A DNA stretch of 64,000 nt. Source: a bacterium D16-34. GTDB taxonomy: Bacteria > Actinomycetota > Coriobacteriia > Coriobacteriales > Eggerthellaceae. Within the stretch, counting starts at the first letter, position 1. Every line of letters starts with the position of its first letter. Location of the stretch: NCBI GenBank assembly GCA_003612515.1, contig RAZB01000001.1, forward strand, positions 124,001 to 188,000, given 5' to 3'. Under the pieces are notes generated by a model. The model worked only from the letters and a program-made list of their open reading frames with translations, was not told where the DNA came from and searched no databases. Positions 1 to 9,392 of the stretch are shown piece after piece. A program made the position numbers and the translations under genes.

Positions 1-1
1 C

Positions 2-754
2 TCGCTTGAAAACATCACATGCGTGGCCGAAGGTGACACTATTGACTGGGAAACTCCTTCGCTGGCCGCTGTTGGCTCTTGGGCGTTTTGGCAGGTTCTC
101 CCAACCGCTGAGGGCAATGCGCGCGCAGAAGATTCACTGCTCTATCGTGCTGCATTTGGTCAGGATGACGCTCAGGTTGTCTACACCTCACACGGGCGCA
201 TGTCGACACCGGTCTATGCGCAAACCGACGCAGTTGTTATTTCGCCACGCGCAGAGGCAGCTGGCGTCTACTACCAGCTCACCTGCCTTGACGCAGAATC
301 TGGAGAGGTGCGCGATTCGCTCGTTTTGCCCCTTAATATGAAGCCACTAGAAGCAGCTTATGGACCTACTGGCTTCTCGTTTTCCTTCGATGCATGGTAT
401 AGCTATGGCGATGGTATCTCAGGCATTGGCACCTATGTACCCGCAAATCCCGTATTTGATGGCAATTACGCCGACCAGCTCTGGTTCTGCTTTGATCGCA
501 CCCCGACCGCAGCACCGGCATGGTGCGGGTCATACTTCATGGTGAAATCAACTACTGCAGTTTGCGGCGTTAATCTTGATAGCGGCGAATACTTCGCGTT
601 TGACGTCGAAAGTGGAGCTGACACGTATGGTGACTATCTCGCCACATCGGGCACACACACAAATGTGGTCACCTTCTCCAACGTAGACGATACGCCGCTT
701 GAAGGTGACCCCATTCATAAATGCAATGTTCGCGTTTGGGCGCCTATTGCTTAA
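2..754 (+). CDS. Hypothetical protein, 5' end outside window
   Basis: The reading frame is open to the left edge, so the start lies upstream; an internal GTG at 23 is the first possible start visible. About 250 residues are seen. The protein is acidic, rich in Trp, Tyr, Phe, Asp and Gly, has scattered cysteines, and shows no membrane helix or recognisable motif in the visible part. The composition would suit a secreted or cell-surface beta-rich domain, but that is inference. Its stop overlaps the end of the convergent purB by 4 bp. I do not recognise the family. Confidence 0.6.
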   Translation, partial: SLENITCVAEGDTIDWETPSLAAVGSWAFWQVLPTAEGNARAEDSLLYRAAFGQDDAQVVYTSHGRMSTPVYAQTDAVVISPRAEAAGVYYQLTCLDAESGEVRDSLVLPLNMKPLEAAYGPTGFSFSFDAWYSYGDGISGIGTYVPANPVFDGNYADQLWFCFDRTPTAAPAWCGSYFMVKSTTAVCGVNLDSGEYFAFDVESGADTYGDYLATSGTHTNVVTFSNVDDTPLEGDPIHKCNVRVWAPIA

Positions 755-2094
755 AACTCTAAGGTTTCCAGTCGATCGAAAACAACATCAACGCGAGTTA
801 AGAAGTCCCAGGGATCAAAGATCTCATCGAGCACTTCTTTGGTGAGATGCGCATCTGGATCGGCCTCTAAGCGTTCGCGATAGCTCGGACCATTCACGGC
901 ATTTTGGATATCTTCCCACACCTTCATAGCGTTGCGCTGCACAATGACATAGGCGTCTTCGCGGCTAATGCCGGTATCCACCAATGCAAGCAGCACCTTC
1001 GATGAGAAAATAAGACCCTTTGTGCGCCACAGGTTATGCTCCATTTTGGCGGGATATACTTGCAGGCCATCTAGCATCCACTGCATCTTGCCGAACATAT
1101 AATCCAGCGCAATAAAGCTATCCGCCAATGCTACGCGCTCAGCGCCCGAATGCGAAATATCGCGCTCATACCACAATGCTACGTCGTCAAATGCAACTTG
1201 CGCGTTAGCCTTTACCACACGAGCAAGGCCGCAGACGCGCTCAGCGGTAATAGGATTGCGCTTATGTGGCATAGCAGAAGACCCTTTTTGGCCTTTGGTG
1301 AAAGGCTCTTCGGCCTCAATAACATCAGATTGTTGTAGCAAGCGCACTTGCATGGCAATGGACTCAAGTGTTGAAGCAGTCACCGCAAGTGCCGCCATAA
1401 CCTGTGCATGGCGATCGCGTGCCAGCACTTGCGTTGAAAGCGGATCAGGGGTAAGTCCGAGGCGTTCGCAAACATATTGCTCTACGAACGGATCGATGCT
1501 TGAATAGGTGCCCACCGCGCCCGAAATTGCACCGGTTGCAGCCACTTCACGAGCCTCCATCATGCGTTTTTGCGCACGCTTCAACGCCCATGCCCAGCTT
1601 CCAAATTTCATGCCAAAGGTCATAGGCTCAGCATGAATACCATGCGTGCGACCTACACACAGCACATCTTTAAGCTCAAAAGCGCGGCGCTTGCACGTCT
1701 CACCTAGTGCCTTGATGTCTTCAAGAATGATATCGATTGCTTGCACAATCTGATAAGACAGCGCCGTATCGCCTAAGTCTGACGAGGTCATACCATAGTG
1801 AACCCAACGACTTGGTGGCTCTTGGCCTTCTTCGATATCCGCATCAATGTATTCAGCCATGTTTGTGGTGAATGCAATAACATCATGGTTGGTGACTTTT
1901 TCAATTTCATCAATGCGCTCTACTGTGAAATCTGCATGATCACGAATCCACTGAGCCTCTTCTTTGGTAATACCAGATTTGCCCAGTTCAGCTTGAGCCT
2001 CACAGGCGAGCACTTCAATTTCTTTCCAGATGGAAAACTTATTTTGAAGTTCCCAAATATCCCCCATTGCACGTCGCGTATATCGATCAATCAC
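751..2094 (-). CDS. purB: Adenylosuccinate lyase
   Basis: PurB (447 aa, usual length) releases fumarate from SAICAR and from adenylosuccinate in purine synthesis. The fumarase/aspartase superfamily signature GSSAMPHKRNP, which carries the flexible catalytic loop, is intact, and the conserved regions around TSSDLGDTA and GRTHGIHAEP are present. The start is a GTG at 2094 preceded by an AAAGGA/AGAGG-rich ribosome-binding region. The gene stands alone on this strand, 85 bp downstream of the second TrkA gene. The fumarate it makes is a possible acceptor for the exported reductases in this window, though that link is inference. Confidence 0.96.
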   Translation of the reverse strand: MIDRYTRRAMGDIWELQNKFSIWKEIEVLACEAQAELGKSGITKEEAQWIRDHADFTVERIDEIEKVTNHDVIAFTTNMAEYIDADIEEGQEPPSRWVHYGMTSSDLGDTALSYQIVQAIDIILEDIKALGETCKRRAFELKDVLCVGRTHGIHAEPMTFGMKFGSWAWALKRAQKRMMEAREVAATGAISGAVGTYSSIDPFVEQYVCERLGLTPDPLSTQVLARDRHAQVMAALAVTASTLESIAMQVRLLQQSDVIEAEEPFTKGQKGSSAMPHKRNPITAERVCGLARVVKANAQVAFDDVALWYERDISHSGAERVALADSFIALDYMFGKMQWMLDGLQVYPAKMEHNLWRTKGLIFSSKVLLALVDTGISREDAYVIVQRNAMKVWEDIQNAVNGPSYRERLEADPDAHLTKEVLDEIFDPWDFLTRVDVVFDRLETLEF

Positions 2095-2178
2095 GCCTCT
2101 GTCCTTTCTCTTGATCCGCGCGTTTTATCATGCACTTTGAATAATTATCTACCGCACAAACCACTCGGTTGTATCCTA

Positions 2179-2850
2179 TTATAGAGCGCGAAAAACAGCT
2201 CTCACCTCGTCAAGCACATCAGAATCGGCAGCCACAATTGCTTTGTCGTCTGCGTAAAGTACGGTGTCAGGTGCAACCACTGCAATATCATCGCGCGTGG
2301 AAACCGCAACGATGATACTCCCCTCAGGCATGGCAATCTGGCTCACCTCAATACCCTCTTCGTTTGAGTGGTGCTTCATTTTTGGAACCACAACTTTGGT
2401 CAACAAGACATTGCCATGCGTCAGCAAGCCCGCAACGCTCATTGATCCAAGCAATGCCTCTTCTTCGATCAAATTCGCAATAAGAGAGGTTGACGAAACG
2501 AACTCAATTCCAACCTCTTTAAAAATGCGAATATTCTTCGGGCTGTTGACGCGCGCGATACAGCGCGGTACGTTGAATACGCGCTGCGCGATTTCGCACG
2601 AAACAAGATTATCGTCGTCTTGTCCAGTAGTAGCAACGAATACATCAGCGCGCCTGATGCCAGCGTCTTCTTGATATTTTGAGTCGCAGCCATCGCCGTG
2701 AATGACCATATATCTGCCCTCTAAAACCTCAGAGAGCATATCTGCGGTATCAAGATCCTCTTCGATAACAGCAACTGCATTATCGCTTTGCAGCAATACG
2801 CCGGCTAAGTATGCGCCAATTTTTCCGCCACCAGCAATCACAATATACAT
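2179..2850 (-). CDS. TrkA-family potassium uptake regulatory protein
   Basis: This 223-aa cytosolic protein has an N-terminal Rossmann fold of the RCK/TrkA_N type with the nucleotide-binding GGGKIG motif at residues 7-12 and an acidic residue at the end of the second strand. A TrkA_C domain follows from about residue 140. Such proteins bind NAD(H) or adenine nucleotides and gate Trk/Ktr potassium channels. It lies 14 bp downstream of a second TrkA-like gene on the same strand, so the two are probably co-transcribed and form a pair of gating subunits. No TrkH/KtrB channel gene is in view. Confidence 0.88.
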   Translation of the reverse strand: MYIVIAGGGKIGAYLAGVLLQSDNAVAVIEEDLDTADMLSEVLEGRYMVIHGDGCDSKYQEDAGIRRADVFVATTGQDDDNLVSCEIAQRVFNVPRCIARVNSPKNIRIFKEVGIEFVSSTSLIANLIEEEALLGSMSVAGLLTHGNVLLTKVVVPKMKHHSNEEGIEVSQIAMPEGSIIVAVSTRDDIAVVAPDTVLYADDKAIVAADSDVLDEVRAVFRAL

Positions 2851-2864
2851 TGCTTATAAAACTC

Positions 2865-3524
2865 CTAGTCCTGAATGTATTTAGAGAACGAATCGATGAG
2901 CTCGTGGCGCACGCATGCCAAAACCGAGTCTCCGTTATATAAAATTGAATCGCGATTTGGAATAGAACTTGCCGAACCATCACCGCGCTCAAAAGCAATA
3001 ATGCGAATATCATGATCGCGCTCAAGTTCGCCAACGCGAATGGTGCGCTTGTCAACGCAAGAAAGATTGAGAGAAAAGCGTAACACCTCAAACTCGCCAA
3101 AGGTATCAATATGCGCACCATGACCCGAAACGATTTTTGAGAATACGTCCTCAGCAACAAGTGATGTGCCACACACATAATCAATGCCCAGTTGCATATA
3201 GGCGCGTTCGTGGTCAGGGTTGTACAAGCGCGCAATTACATGCGGTACACCAAACAAACGCGAAGCAACCTCAGCTACCATAAGATTGGTGTTGTCGAAT
3301 TGGGTTACCGCTGCCACAACATCGCAATCTTCAATGCCAGCTTTAATGAGCATCTCTTCATCGAAACCAACACCTTGCACAGTAGAGCCATTGAAATTTC
3401 TTCCCAGGTTTGCAAAGGCTTCGATCTTTTTATCTATTACGCAAACGTTGCTGCCATTATCTGAGAGCATGTTAGCCAGACGAGAGCCAACGCGGCCACA
3501 TCCGACAACAATAACGTTGCTCAT
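2865..3524 (-). CDS. TrkA-family potassium uptake regulatory protein
   Basis: This 219-aa protein is the upstream paralogue of the 2179-2850 product. It has the GCGRVG dinucleotide-binding loop at residues 8-13, the DKK acidic strand end, and a C-terminal TrkA_C region. The start ATG at 3524 has a strong AAGGAG site upstream. Tandem TrkA genes are common in actinobacteria, where the two products can assemble together on one channel. The channel subunit is not in this window, so the partner is unknown here. Confidence 0.88.
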   Translation of the reverse strand: MSNVIVVGCGRVGSRLANMLSDNGSNVCVIDKKIEAFANLGRNFNGSTVQGVGFDEEMLIKAGIEDCDVVAAVTQFDNTNLMVAEVASRLFGVPHVIARLYNPDHERAYMQLGIDYVCGTSLVAEDVFSKIVSGHGAHIDTFGEFEVLRFSLNLSCVDKRTIRVGELERDHDIRIIAFERGDGSASSIPNRDSILYNGDSVLACVRHELIDSFSKYIQD

Positions 3525-3585
3525 GGTGCTCCTTTCATGCGCGAATACACACGTTGTTAGCCATTATAGTTGCTTGCTAACAAAA

Positions 3586-3606
3586 ATGAGGCTCGATGAG
3601 CCTCAT
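3586..3606 (-). terminator. Rho-independent terminator
   Basis: A perfect 9-bp stem (ATGAGGCTC with GAGCCTCAT) and 3-nt loop is followed on the minus strand by TTTTTG. It lies 65 bp after the stop of the gene ending at 3671 and before the trk pair, so it separates the two minus-strand units. Confidence 0.8.
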
Positions 3607-3670
3607 GTGTCATGTTGTTTGTTGTTTTAGCAACGCAAAACTAAAAAACCTTGTTGGCAGTGCGCCCCTC

Positions 3671-4489
3671 TTAGATGAGCTGCATTTGAGCAAGCGTCTT
3701 GTTGTACCAATCAGCTGCATGCGGCGGGCAATACTTCGCGGCGTTTTCGTACGTAAGCGAATAGCCATAACTTGCACCGAGACCAGCTACATGAGCATTA
3801 ATGGCGTCAGTCCAGTTAGACCAGCTACTCTCGCCCCAACCCCACGCATTGTAGGGAAGAAAACAGCTGCCGCCTTTTGAGCTTTCCGTATTGGAAATAG
3901 CAGGTGAGAAACGCGGATCAACACCATTTTCCCAAGCAGCAAGTGCAAAGGTGGCGCCTTGGCCAGCTAATGCAGACCCTGCCAAATAAGCATCAATGCG
4001 CGCTGTCCACTCGGCAACAAAGGCATCTTTGCCGACAGACCAATCAACTTCACTTAAGCTGGAAGTATTTTCTTCTACGACCTCTTGCTCTTGAACAACC
4101 ACTTCAACTTGAGCTGCGCGTGCCTCTTCAGCTGCAGCAATGCGAGCCTCTTCCTCTTCGCGAGCAGCTTGCTCAGCAGCAAGGCGCGCGGCCTCTTCCT
4201 CAGCTTCGATATCGGCAATGCCAGCAGAGATATCACGAGGAGCGCTTGACTGCAACGAAGAAGTTTCAACAACAGCGGTATCAGATGCCGAAGTTGCAAG
4301 AGATGATGATTCAGAAGCCTCTGCGCGCTGTTCAGCAATACCGAACGAGTCTATGCCTTCGGGTGCACCAGAGACACCAGAAGCTACACCCATACCAATG
4401 CTTGCAACAAGCGCACATGCAGCAACGCCGACAAGAGCAACGCGTGCTGCGACGTTTGGTTTTTGTTGTTGGTAACGCTTGTGCGCCAC
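3671..4489 (-). CDS. Secreted/membrane-anchored cell-wall hydrolase-like protein
   Basis: The likely start is the GTG at 4489, which has GGAAAGG 6 nt upstream; the frame stays open to a GTG at 4522. The product (272 aa) has a short basic N-terminus, one hydrophobic segment (about residues 15-38), then a long low-complexity stretch rich in Ala, Glu and Arg, probably a coiled coil or wall spacer. The C-terminal domain of about 100 residues has ISNTESSKGG and YNAWGWGESSW motifs, typical of a lysozyme/glucosaminidase-like family in Coriobacteria, with Glu of TESS the likely catalytic acid. A role in peptidoglycan turnover is inferred; the substrate is unknown. Confidence 0.72.
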   Translation of the reverse strand: MAHKRYQQQKPNVAARVALVGVAACALVASIGMGVASGVSGAPEGIDSFGIAEQRAEASESSSLATSASDTAVVETSSLQSSAPRDISAGIADIEAEEEAARLAAEQAAREEEEARIAAAEEARAAQVEVVVQEQEVVEENTSSLSEVDWSVGKDAFVAEWTARIDAYLAGSALAGQGATFALAAWENGVDPRFSPAISNTESSKGGSCFLPYNAWGWGESSWSNWTDAINAHVAGLGASYGYSLTYENAAKYCPPHAADWYNKTLAQMQLI

Positions 4490-4783
4490 GGTCAAACCTT
4501 TCCAGTTGGCAAAAAAGTGCACAACACAACACCGCCGAAGCGGTTGACAGCGTAGTAAATTGTGAGTGGGATTGCTGCCGTGATGGGCTGATATGTCAAA
4601 TGATGTTGCCTATTGTATCGAAAGCACGCTTTTTAAGCAAAGAAATGTGGAGGCTGCTTCACGTTTTGTTCGCTTGACAAACACATCTTTTACGTAGTTG
4701 CAGATGGCGCTCGTAGCTTCATGGACGCCACCTTATCGAACGAATAATGAATGGTTGGTTAACGGTCGTTTTACGCGTCCAAA

Positions 4784-6067
4784 CTACAAACGCTCAACCT
4801 TCATGCTTAAAATTCGACGGCGACGCATGGATAAAATTTTGAAAATATATCCTTGGTATTCAAAGGTATCGCCCACTTCGGGAACCGAGTCAAAATTGCT
4901 CATAAGCCAACCAGCCATAGTCTCATAATCAGGGGATTCTGCTACTGGCCAACCCAAAAGTTCAGCATCCTCTACCGGGAAGCGACCATCAATTTTCCAG
5001 CTATTCTCTCCGCTCGTTTCAATGTAGGGATTTTCGCGATCAGTCTCATCAACAATTTCGCCAACAATTTCTTCAACGATATCTTCAACGGTAATCAAGC
5101 CGTCCGTTCCGCCATATTCGTCAACTACAATTGCCATCTGCTGACGATTGGTCTGCATCTCAGCAAGGAGCGGATAGGCGTCTTTGGTTTCGGGTACAAA
5201 TAGCGCTTCAAACGCAAACTCAGATGCCAGGAGCTCTTCGTCGCCGTCCATAAGCGCGCCCATCAAATCTTTATAGTGAACGATGCCAATAATGTGGTCG
5301 ATGTCCTCATGAAATACCGGCAAGCGCGAATATCCTGTTCCTTGCATGCGCTCAAGCGCCTGACGAACCGTCATGGTATCTTCGACCAAAATCATATCAA
5401 CGCGGGGTGTCATGATCTCATGCACCGACATATCCCCTAGATCTAAGATCTCATGGATCATGCGTTTTTCATCATCTAAAAGCTCTTCGTTGTCGGTGAC
5501 CATATATTTGATCTCTTCTTCAGAAACAGCTTGGCGCTCATCGGCGTCTTTGATGCCCATTAAGCGCGAAATGCCATTTGCTGAAACAGAAGTCAGCCAC
5601 ACGAGCGGTGTCGCTATTTTTTGAAATACCATCAAAGGTCCGGCAACTGACTTGCTGATCTTTTCGGCGTCGGCAAGCGCCATGCGTTTGGGAACCAACT
5701 CGCCAATGACAATGCTGAGATACGACACTAATAATGTGATAAGAATAGGTGCCAAGGCGGGGGCTACAGCTGAAAGCCATGCAACTCCAAAGCTCGACAT
5801 CCATTGCGCCAGCGGGTCCGAGAGGTTGGTCGCTGCAGCAGCAGATGCAAAAAATCCAACGAGCGTGATGGCAACTTGAATGGTGGCTAGAAATTGTCCC
5901 GAGTTACTGGCAAGCTCATACGCGCGCTGGGCTTTCTTGTCACCCTCTTCGGCTTCATGTGCCAACGTAAGTAAGCGAACATTAACGAGCGCCATCTCTG
6001 ACATAGAGAAATACCCGTTGACAACGACAAGCGCCAATGTAACGACGATACTTATACCAATTTCCAT
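4784..6067 (-). CDS. CNNM/CorC-HlyC family transporter-associated protein
   Basis: This 427-aa protein has the standard layout: a DUF21 (CNNM) membrane domain with about four helices in residues 1-190, a pair of CBS domains around residues 205-330 (MTPRVDMILVEDT and VDEYGGTDGLITVEDIVEEIVGEI are recognisable), and a C-terminal CorC_HlyC domain. Members export or sense Mg2+ or other divalent cations; the old name hemolysin is historical. An AGGAG lies rather far (about 16 nt) upstream of the ATG. The hemolysin III gene immediately upstream is on the same strand, 27 bp away. Confidence 0.9.
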   Translation of the reverse strand: MEIGISIVVTLALVVVNGYFSMSEMALVNVRLLTLAHEAEEGDKKAQRAYELASNSGQFLATIQVAITLVGFFASAAAATNLSDPLAQWMSSFGVAWLSAVAPALAPILITLLVSYLSIVIGELVPKRMALADAEKISKSVAGPLMVFQKIATPLVWLTSVSANGISRLMGIKDADERQAVSEEEIKYMVTDNEELLDDEKRMIHEILDLGDMSVHEIMTPRVDMILVEDTMTVRQALERMQGTGYSRLPVFHEDIDHIIGIVHYKDLMGALMDGDEELLASEFAFEALFVPETKDAYPLLAEMQTNRQQMAIVVDEYGGTDGLITVEDIVEEIVGEIVDETDRENPYIETSGENSWKIDGRFPVEDAELLGWPVAESPDYETMAGWLMSNFDSVPEVGDTFEYQGYIFKILSMRRRRILSMKVERL

Positions 6068-6093
6068 ACTGACTTATTCAACTCCTAGAAAAC

Positions 6094-6858
6094 CTATATG
6101 ACATACAGGGCGATAGCTAAAAACTGCAAAACACTGCCCAGAAGCACCCATATGTGAAAAATGGAATGCATATAAGGAATACGCTTGAGTACATAAAAGA
6201 TACAACCAACGGTATAGCAAAGACCACCAATTGCCAAAAGCCACAAAGCTGGCGTTTCCATATTTGCAATAAGCTGTGGCAAAAATGCAACGACTGACCA
6301 GCCGAGCAGCAAATACAAAAGGGCAGATATCCAGCGGGGGCGAAAAACCCAAAATGCTTCGCACGCCACCCCTGCAAGGGCAACAGCCCACACAAAAATG
6401 CACAGATAAATACCACCTGCATTGCCAAGCGTGATCAGACAAAAAGGCGTATAGGTGCCCGCAATGAAAAGATATATACAGCTGTGGTCAAGCACTTTAA
6501 ATACACGCTTAGCTTTTTCAGTAGCAAGGGCGTGATAAAGCGTTGACATGGTATATTCCAACAACATTGTCAAGGTGTAGACCAACGCAGCAAAAAGATA
6601 TATGCCGCCCCCATCTTGAACGGCATGTACTACCAATATTGGAATAGCTGCAATAGCCAACAGAGCGCCAACGCCATGAGTTACAGAATTGAAGATTTCT
6701 TCGCCTAAGGTATATTCGCGAATGTTGTGCTTTTTGTTCTCAGAGCTTGCTGGGGTGTCAGAAGCCTCATGACGATGCTCATGCAAGGTACGCGCATTCT
6801 TCGGTTTAAATTGCGAAGGCGTCCAAGAAGTTGGTAAAGATGTTGGTTGTTCACTCAT
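6094..6858 (-). CDS. Hemolysin III / PAQR family membrane protein
   Basis: The product (254 aa) has seven predicted membrane helices after a hydrophilic N-terminal tail of about 55 residues, longer than usual for the family. Family marks are ITHGVGALLAIA near the start of the membrane part, the STLYHAL segment with Ser and His, DHSCIYLFIAGTYTPF, and the C-terminal HxxxH-like HSIFHIWVLLGS. PAQR proteins coordinate zinc through these residues and may act as lipid hydrolases or membrane-fluidity sensors. The substrate in bacteria is unsettled. It is 4 bp from the end of the PH-domain operon upstream. Confidence 0.9.
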   Translation of the reverse strand: MSEQPTSLPTSWTPSQFKPKNARTLHEHRHEASDTPASSENKKHNIREYTLGEEIFNSVTHGVGALLAIAAIPILVVHAVQDGGGIYLFAALVYTLTMLLEYTMSTLYHALATEKAKRVFKVLDHSCIYLFIAGTYTPFCLITLGNAGGIYLCIFVWAVALAGVACEAFWVFRPRWISALLYLLLGWSVVAFLPQLIANMETPALWLLAIGGLCYTVGCIFYVLKRIPYMHSIFHIWVLLGSVLQFLAIALYVI

Positions 6859-6862
6859 GTGC

Positions 6863-8713
6863 CTACCCTACCACATTACGCCGTGGTTTTACCCAGGCAA
6901 GCCACGCTTGTGCATCTTCTTCACGAGCATCAATAATTCTTACCGTAGTTCCTCCAACACCAGCAGCGGTAACCGCAGTAACGGTGGCAGTATGCGCCCT
7001 GCGTTGAAACGGATTAGTCTTTGTGTAGCCAAATTGGATTTTTTTGCGAGGAAAACTGACAGTCTCGCGCGAAAAACCACCGTTTGTCACTTGCATAAAG
7101 TGCTGGTTAAAGGCAAAACCAGAGCTCTTCGCCCAAAGCAGCGCACTAATGATATCCAGCACAAACAGCGTAAATGCCAGCGCGAATCCAATAATGCAAG
7201 CTGGGTTTGCGAACATGACAAACACTGCTATATCAGGATCATTTGCCGCTGCAGGAATAATAAAAGCATTGAGCACTGCCGCAAACGCACCAACAGCCAC
7301 TGCAAGCCAAAAACCGCTTCCCTGAATAATGCTTCGGCGAATGATAGCGCGTCTCAGGGCAACCGGAGCAACTGGCGTAATCTGAGCAGGGACATCGGCA
7401 AACTCTGGGATTATCCCTGCCAAAATCACCGGGACACGCGACAGCTTCACGAAGGGATGAATAATTAATCCCTGGTTTACAGACGTATTTTTTTGCTGCT
7501 CGCTACTATTGGAAGAGACAGCATCAATCTTGCCAAGTGAAAGTTCGCAATAGCCAAACAAGCGGCGTATAAACGATTGCTTTACCACAATGCTTTGTAC
7601 GCGATCGACATCAACGCCTTGGAATTGATGTTGTAGCAATCCATATTCAACCTCAATGCGATTACCGCGTCTGCGCGCTTTAAAACCACCGTAGGAAATG
7701 CATGACCCAACTGCTGACAATGCCCAAAACACTACCATGACGCCAATAAAAACAACCGCTCCAACTGCAATAATCTGAGGTGTTGCTGAAAGCGCGGCAT
7801 TAACCGCAACATCTTCCCAGCTGCCCTGTGCTGGTGTAGCTAACCCGTCCAAAATCTGAAAGAGCTGACTGATCAGGCCAATAATACCAACGACAAGCAT
7901 TATGAAGGTTGTGCTGTTAGAAAGACCGGTAAGAACAAGTTCTTTGTTAGACATCCCATATTCATACGACACTGGCGTCAAGTCCCCGCCAGACCCTCCA
8001 AAAACACCACCTACACTTTGCCAGATTTCTGCGGGAGCATCCAAGATATTGCCTGGTTCTTGAGCAGGCACTGCAGCCGGCACGCCTGTTGCTGGCGCAA
8101 CAGGATATGATGCAGCAGGATACGACGCTTGAGGATCAACACTACCAGCCCCAGATACTGCTTGTGCGCTGGTTAGATAATGCTTTCGCGCAAAAAGTTC
8201 GCTGCGAAGCTGCTCGGCTTGAGTCTTGCTGACATAAGGAATAACAATTGCCTTGTTGTTTGAGCCGCCAGCAGTATCAATGCTTACGGAGCACACCCCA
8301 AAAATGCGCTGAAATAACGTAGCTCGCTGATCAACCGATTGAACACGCTGATAAGGAACGTGCACGCGCTGTTTGTTAAAAATGCCTGAGTGAAGGCTAA
8401 ATTCTTCAGGCGTGAGCTCATAGTACAAATGCTTGTAAGACCACCAGCGCACCAACATCGAAAGCCCGATGATTACCACTAACAAAACAGCGATAAGCAA
8501 AAGTATGCCTATGACTAAAAGCATCTCGCTTCTTGGCTGGAAGTGCAGCTCTGTAATCAACCCAATAAGCGATGAGGCAAATGAAACACCCGCAACAAAA
8601 AGAATATAGAAGGCTATGCGCAAGCCACCGAGCCAAATATAGCTATGATGCACATGGATTTTTTCTGGCTGCATTGGTTGCTGCGCGTAAGAAGTGTAGT
8701 TTTGCGCTTCCAT
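6863..8713 (-). CDS. Large bacterial PH-domain membrane protein (YdbT-like)
   Basis: This 616-aa membrane protein carries three bPH_2 (DUF304) segments, at about residues 75-170, 345-420 and 540-610, separated by pairs of membrane helices. The first two show the typical pattern of a recombinant VPYQRVQSVD or VDVDRVQSI strand followed by an F-x-x-R-x-F-G turn. A Pro/Ala-rich cytosolic linker (about residues 175-225) sits between domains 1 and 2. It is paired with a smaller bPH_2 gene 2 bp upstream, the same arrangement as ydbS-ydbT in Bacillus. The function of such pairs is not well defined; a link to envelope stress or secretion is known in some Firmicutes. Confidence 0.85.
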   Translation of the reverse strand: MEAQNYTSYAQQPMQPEKIHVHHSYIWLGGLRIAFYILFVAGVSFASSLIGLITELHFQPRSEMLLVIGILLLIAVLLVVIIGLSMLVRWWSYKHLYYELTPEEFSLHSGIFNKQRVHVPYQRVQSVDQRATLFQRIFGVCSVSIDTAGGSNNKAIVIPYVSKTQAEQLRSELFARKHYLTSAQAVSGAGSVDPQASYPAASYPVAPATGVPAAVPAQEPGNILDAPAEIWQSVGGVFGGSGGDLTPVSYEYGMSNKELVLTGLSNSTTFIMLVVGIIGLISQLFQILDGLATPAQGSWEDVAVNAALSATPQIIAVGAVVFIGVMVVFWALSAVGSCISYGGFKARRRGNRIEVEYGLLQHQFQGVDVDRVQSIVVKQSFIRRLFGYCELSLGKIDAVSSNSSEQQKNTSVNQGLIIHPFVKLSRVPVILAGIIPEFADVPAQITPVAPVALRRAIIRRSIIQGSGFWLAVAVGAFAAVLNAFIIPAAANDPDIAVFVMFANPACIIGFALAFTLFVLDIISALLWAKSSGFAFNQHFMQVTNGGFSRETVSFPRKKIQFGYTKTNPFQRRAHTATVTAVTAAGVGGTTVRIIDAREEDAQAWLAWVKPRRNVVG

Positions 8714-8715
8714 GC

Positions 8716-9207
8716 TTACACATCCTCTTGTGCAAGACGAGCCAGCTCAGCGGCGCGATCGCGAAGCTGCTCAGCTTCTTCGCTCCTCAAACCAGGAATC
8801 TCATGCTCCCCTGCTGCAGTTGCAACCGTCACGCTCGACAAGCCAAATAGACGAAGAATTGGTCCTTGACGCGTATCGGTATTTTGCACGCGAATAAAGG
8901 GAATGATAAAACGCTTACGCCAGATAATGCCACGAGCGATATCTAAGTAGTCTTCGCTGACTTCATAACGCCAACGCACAAAACGAATAGGTGGCAAAAC
9001 AACTAAACACAAAATCAGAACGACCGCATAGATAAGCGTCATGACGCCAACCACAAGCCAAGCCCACGAAGCAGATCGATCCGCAAAACCAACAATAACA
9101 AAGCCAATCACACAACACAGATATACAAGCGTTGAAGTTATCGCATCATTAAGGCGCCAAACAGTCTTAATGCGAGGGTCCAGCTGGTTTAAGGGAAGTG
9201 GTTTCAT
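8716..9207 (-). CDS. Bacterial PH-domain membrane protein (YdbS-like)
   Basis: This 163-aa protein has two membrane helices (about residues 24-70) followed by one bPH_2 domain with FIIPFIRVQNTDTRQGPILRLFGL, the family hallmark, and VTVATAAGEHEIPGL. The ATG at 9207 has a strong AGGAGG 5 nt upstream. It is the first gene of a two-gene unit with the larger PH protein, and both likely form one membrane complex. I cannot assign a molecular role. Confidence 0.88.
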   Translation of the reverse strand: MKPLPLNQLDPRIKTVWRLNDAITSTLVYLCCVIGFVIVGFADRSASWAWLVVGVMTLIYAVVLILCLVVLPPIRFVRWRYEVSEDYLDIARGIIWRKRFIIPFIRVQNTDTRQGPILRLFGLSSVTVATAAGEHEIPGLRSEEAEQLRDRAAELARLAQEDV

Positions 9208-9392
9208 GGGTTCCTCCTGAGTTTTACAAACGCGAATATATTAGCAGAATACCCAGCACTCTCTTTGTGTCAGCAAGTCTTGGGTGCGTTATACTCAAGT
9301 CTATTCCATATGCATTAATGTTTAATTAATGTTGCACGCAAATCAATATGCTTTATGTAGCACACATACTAGTAGGCAAAGGAGAACTCTTT

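Noticed and set aside
3904-4677. A 257-codon Gln/Arg/Leu-rich frame on the plus strand
   Set aside because: It is antisense to the Ala/Glu-rich region of the wall-hydrolase-like gene, whose repeats create a long open frame by composition alone.
4784-6858. Virulence hemolysins
   Set aside because: CorC/HlyC and hemolysin III families are named by history; the sequences are ordinary ion-transport-related and PAQR membrane proteins with no toxin features.
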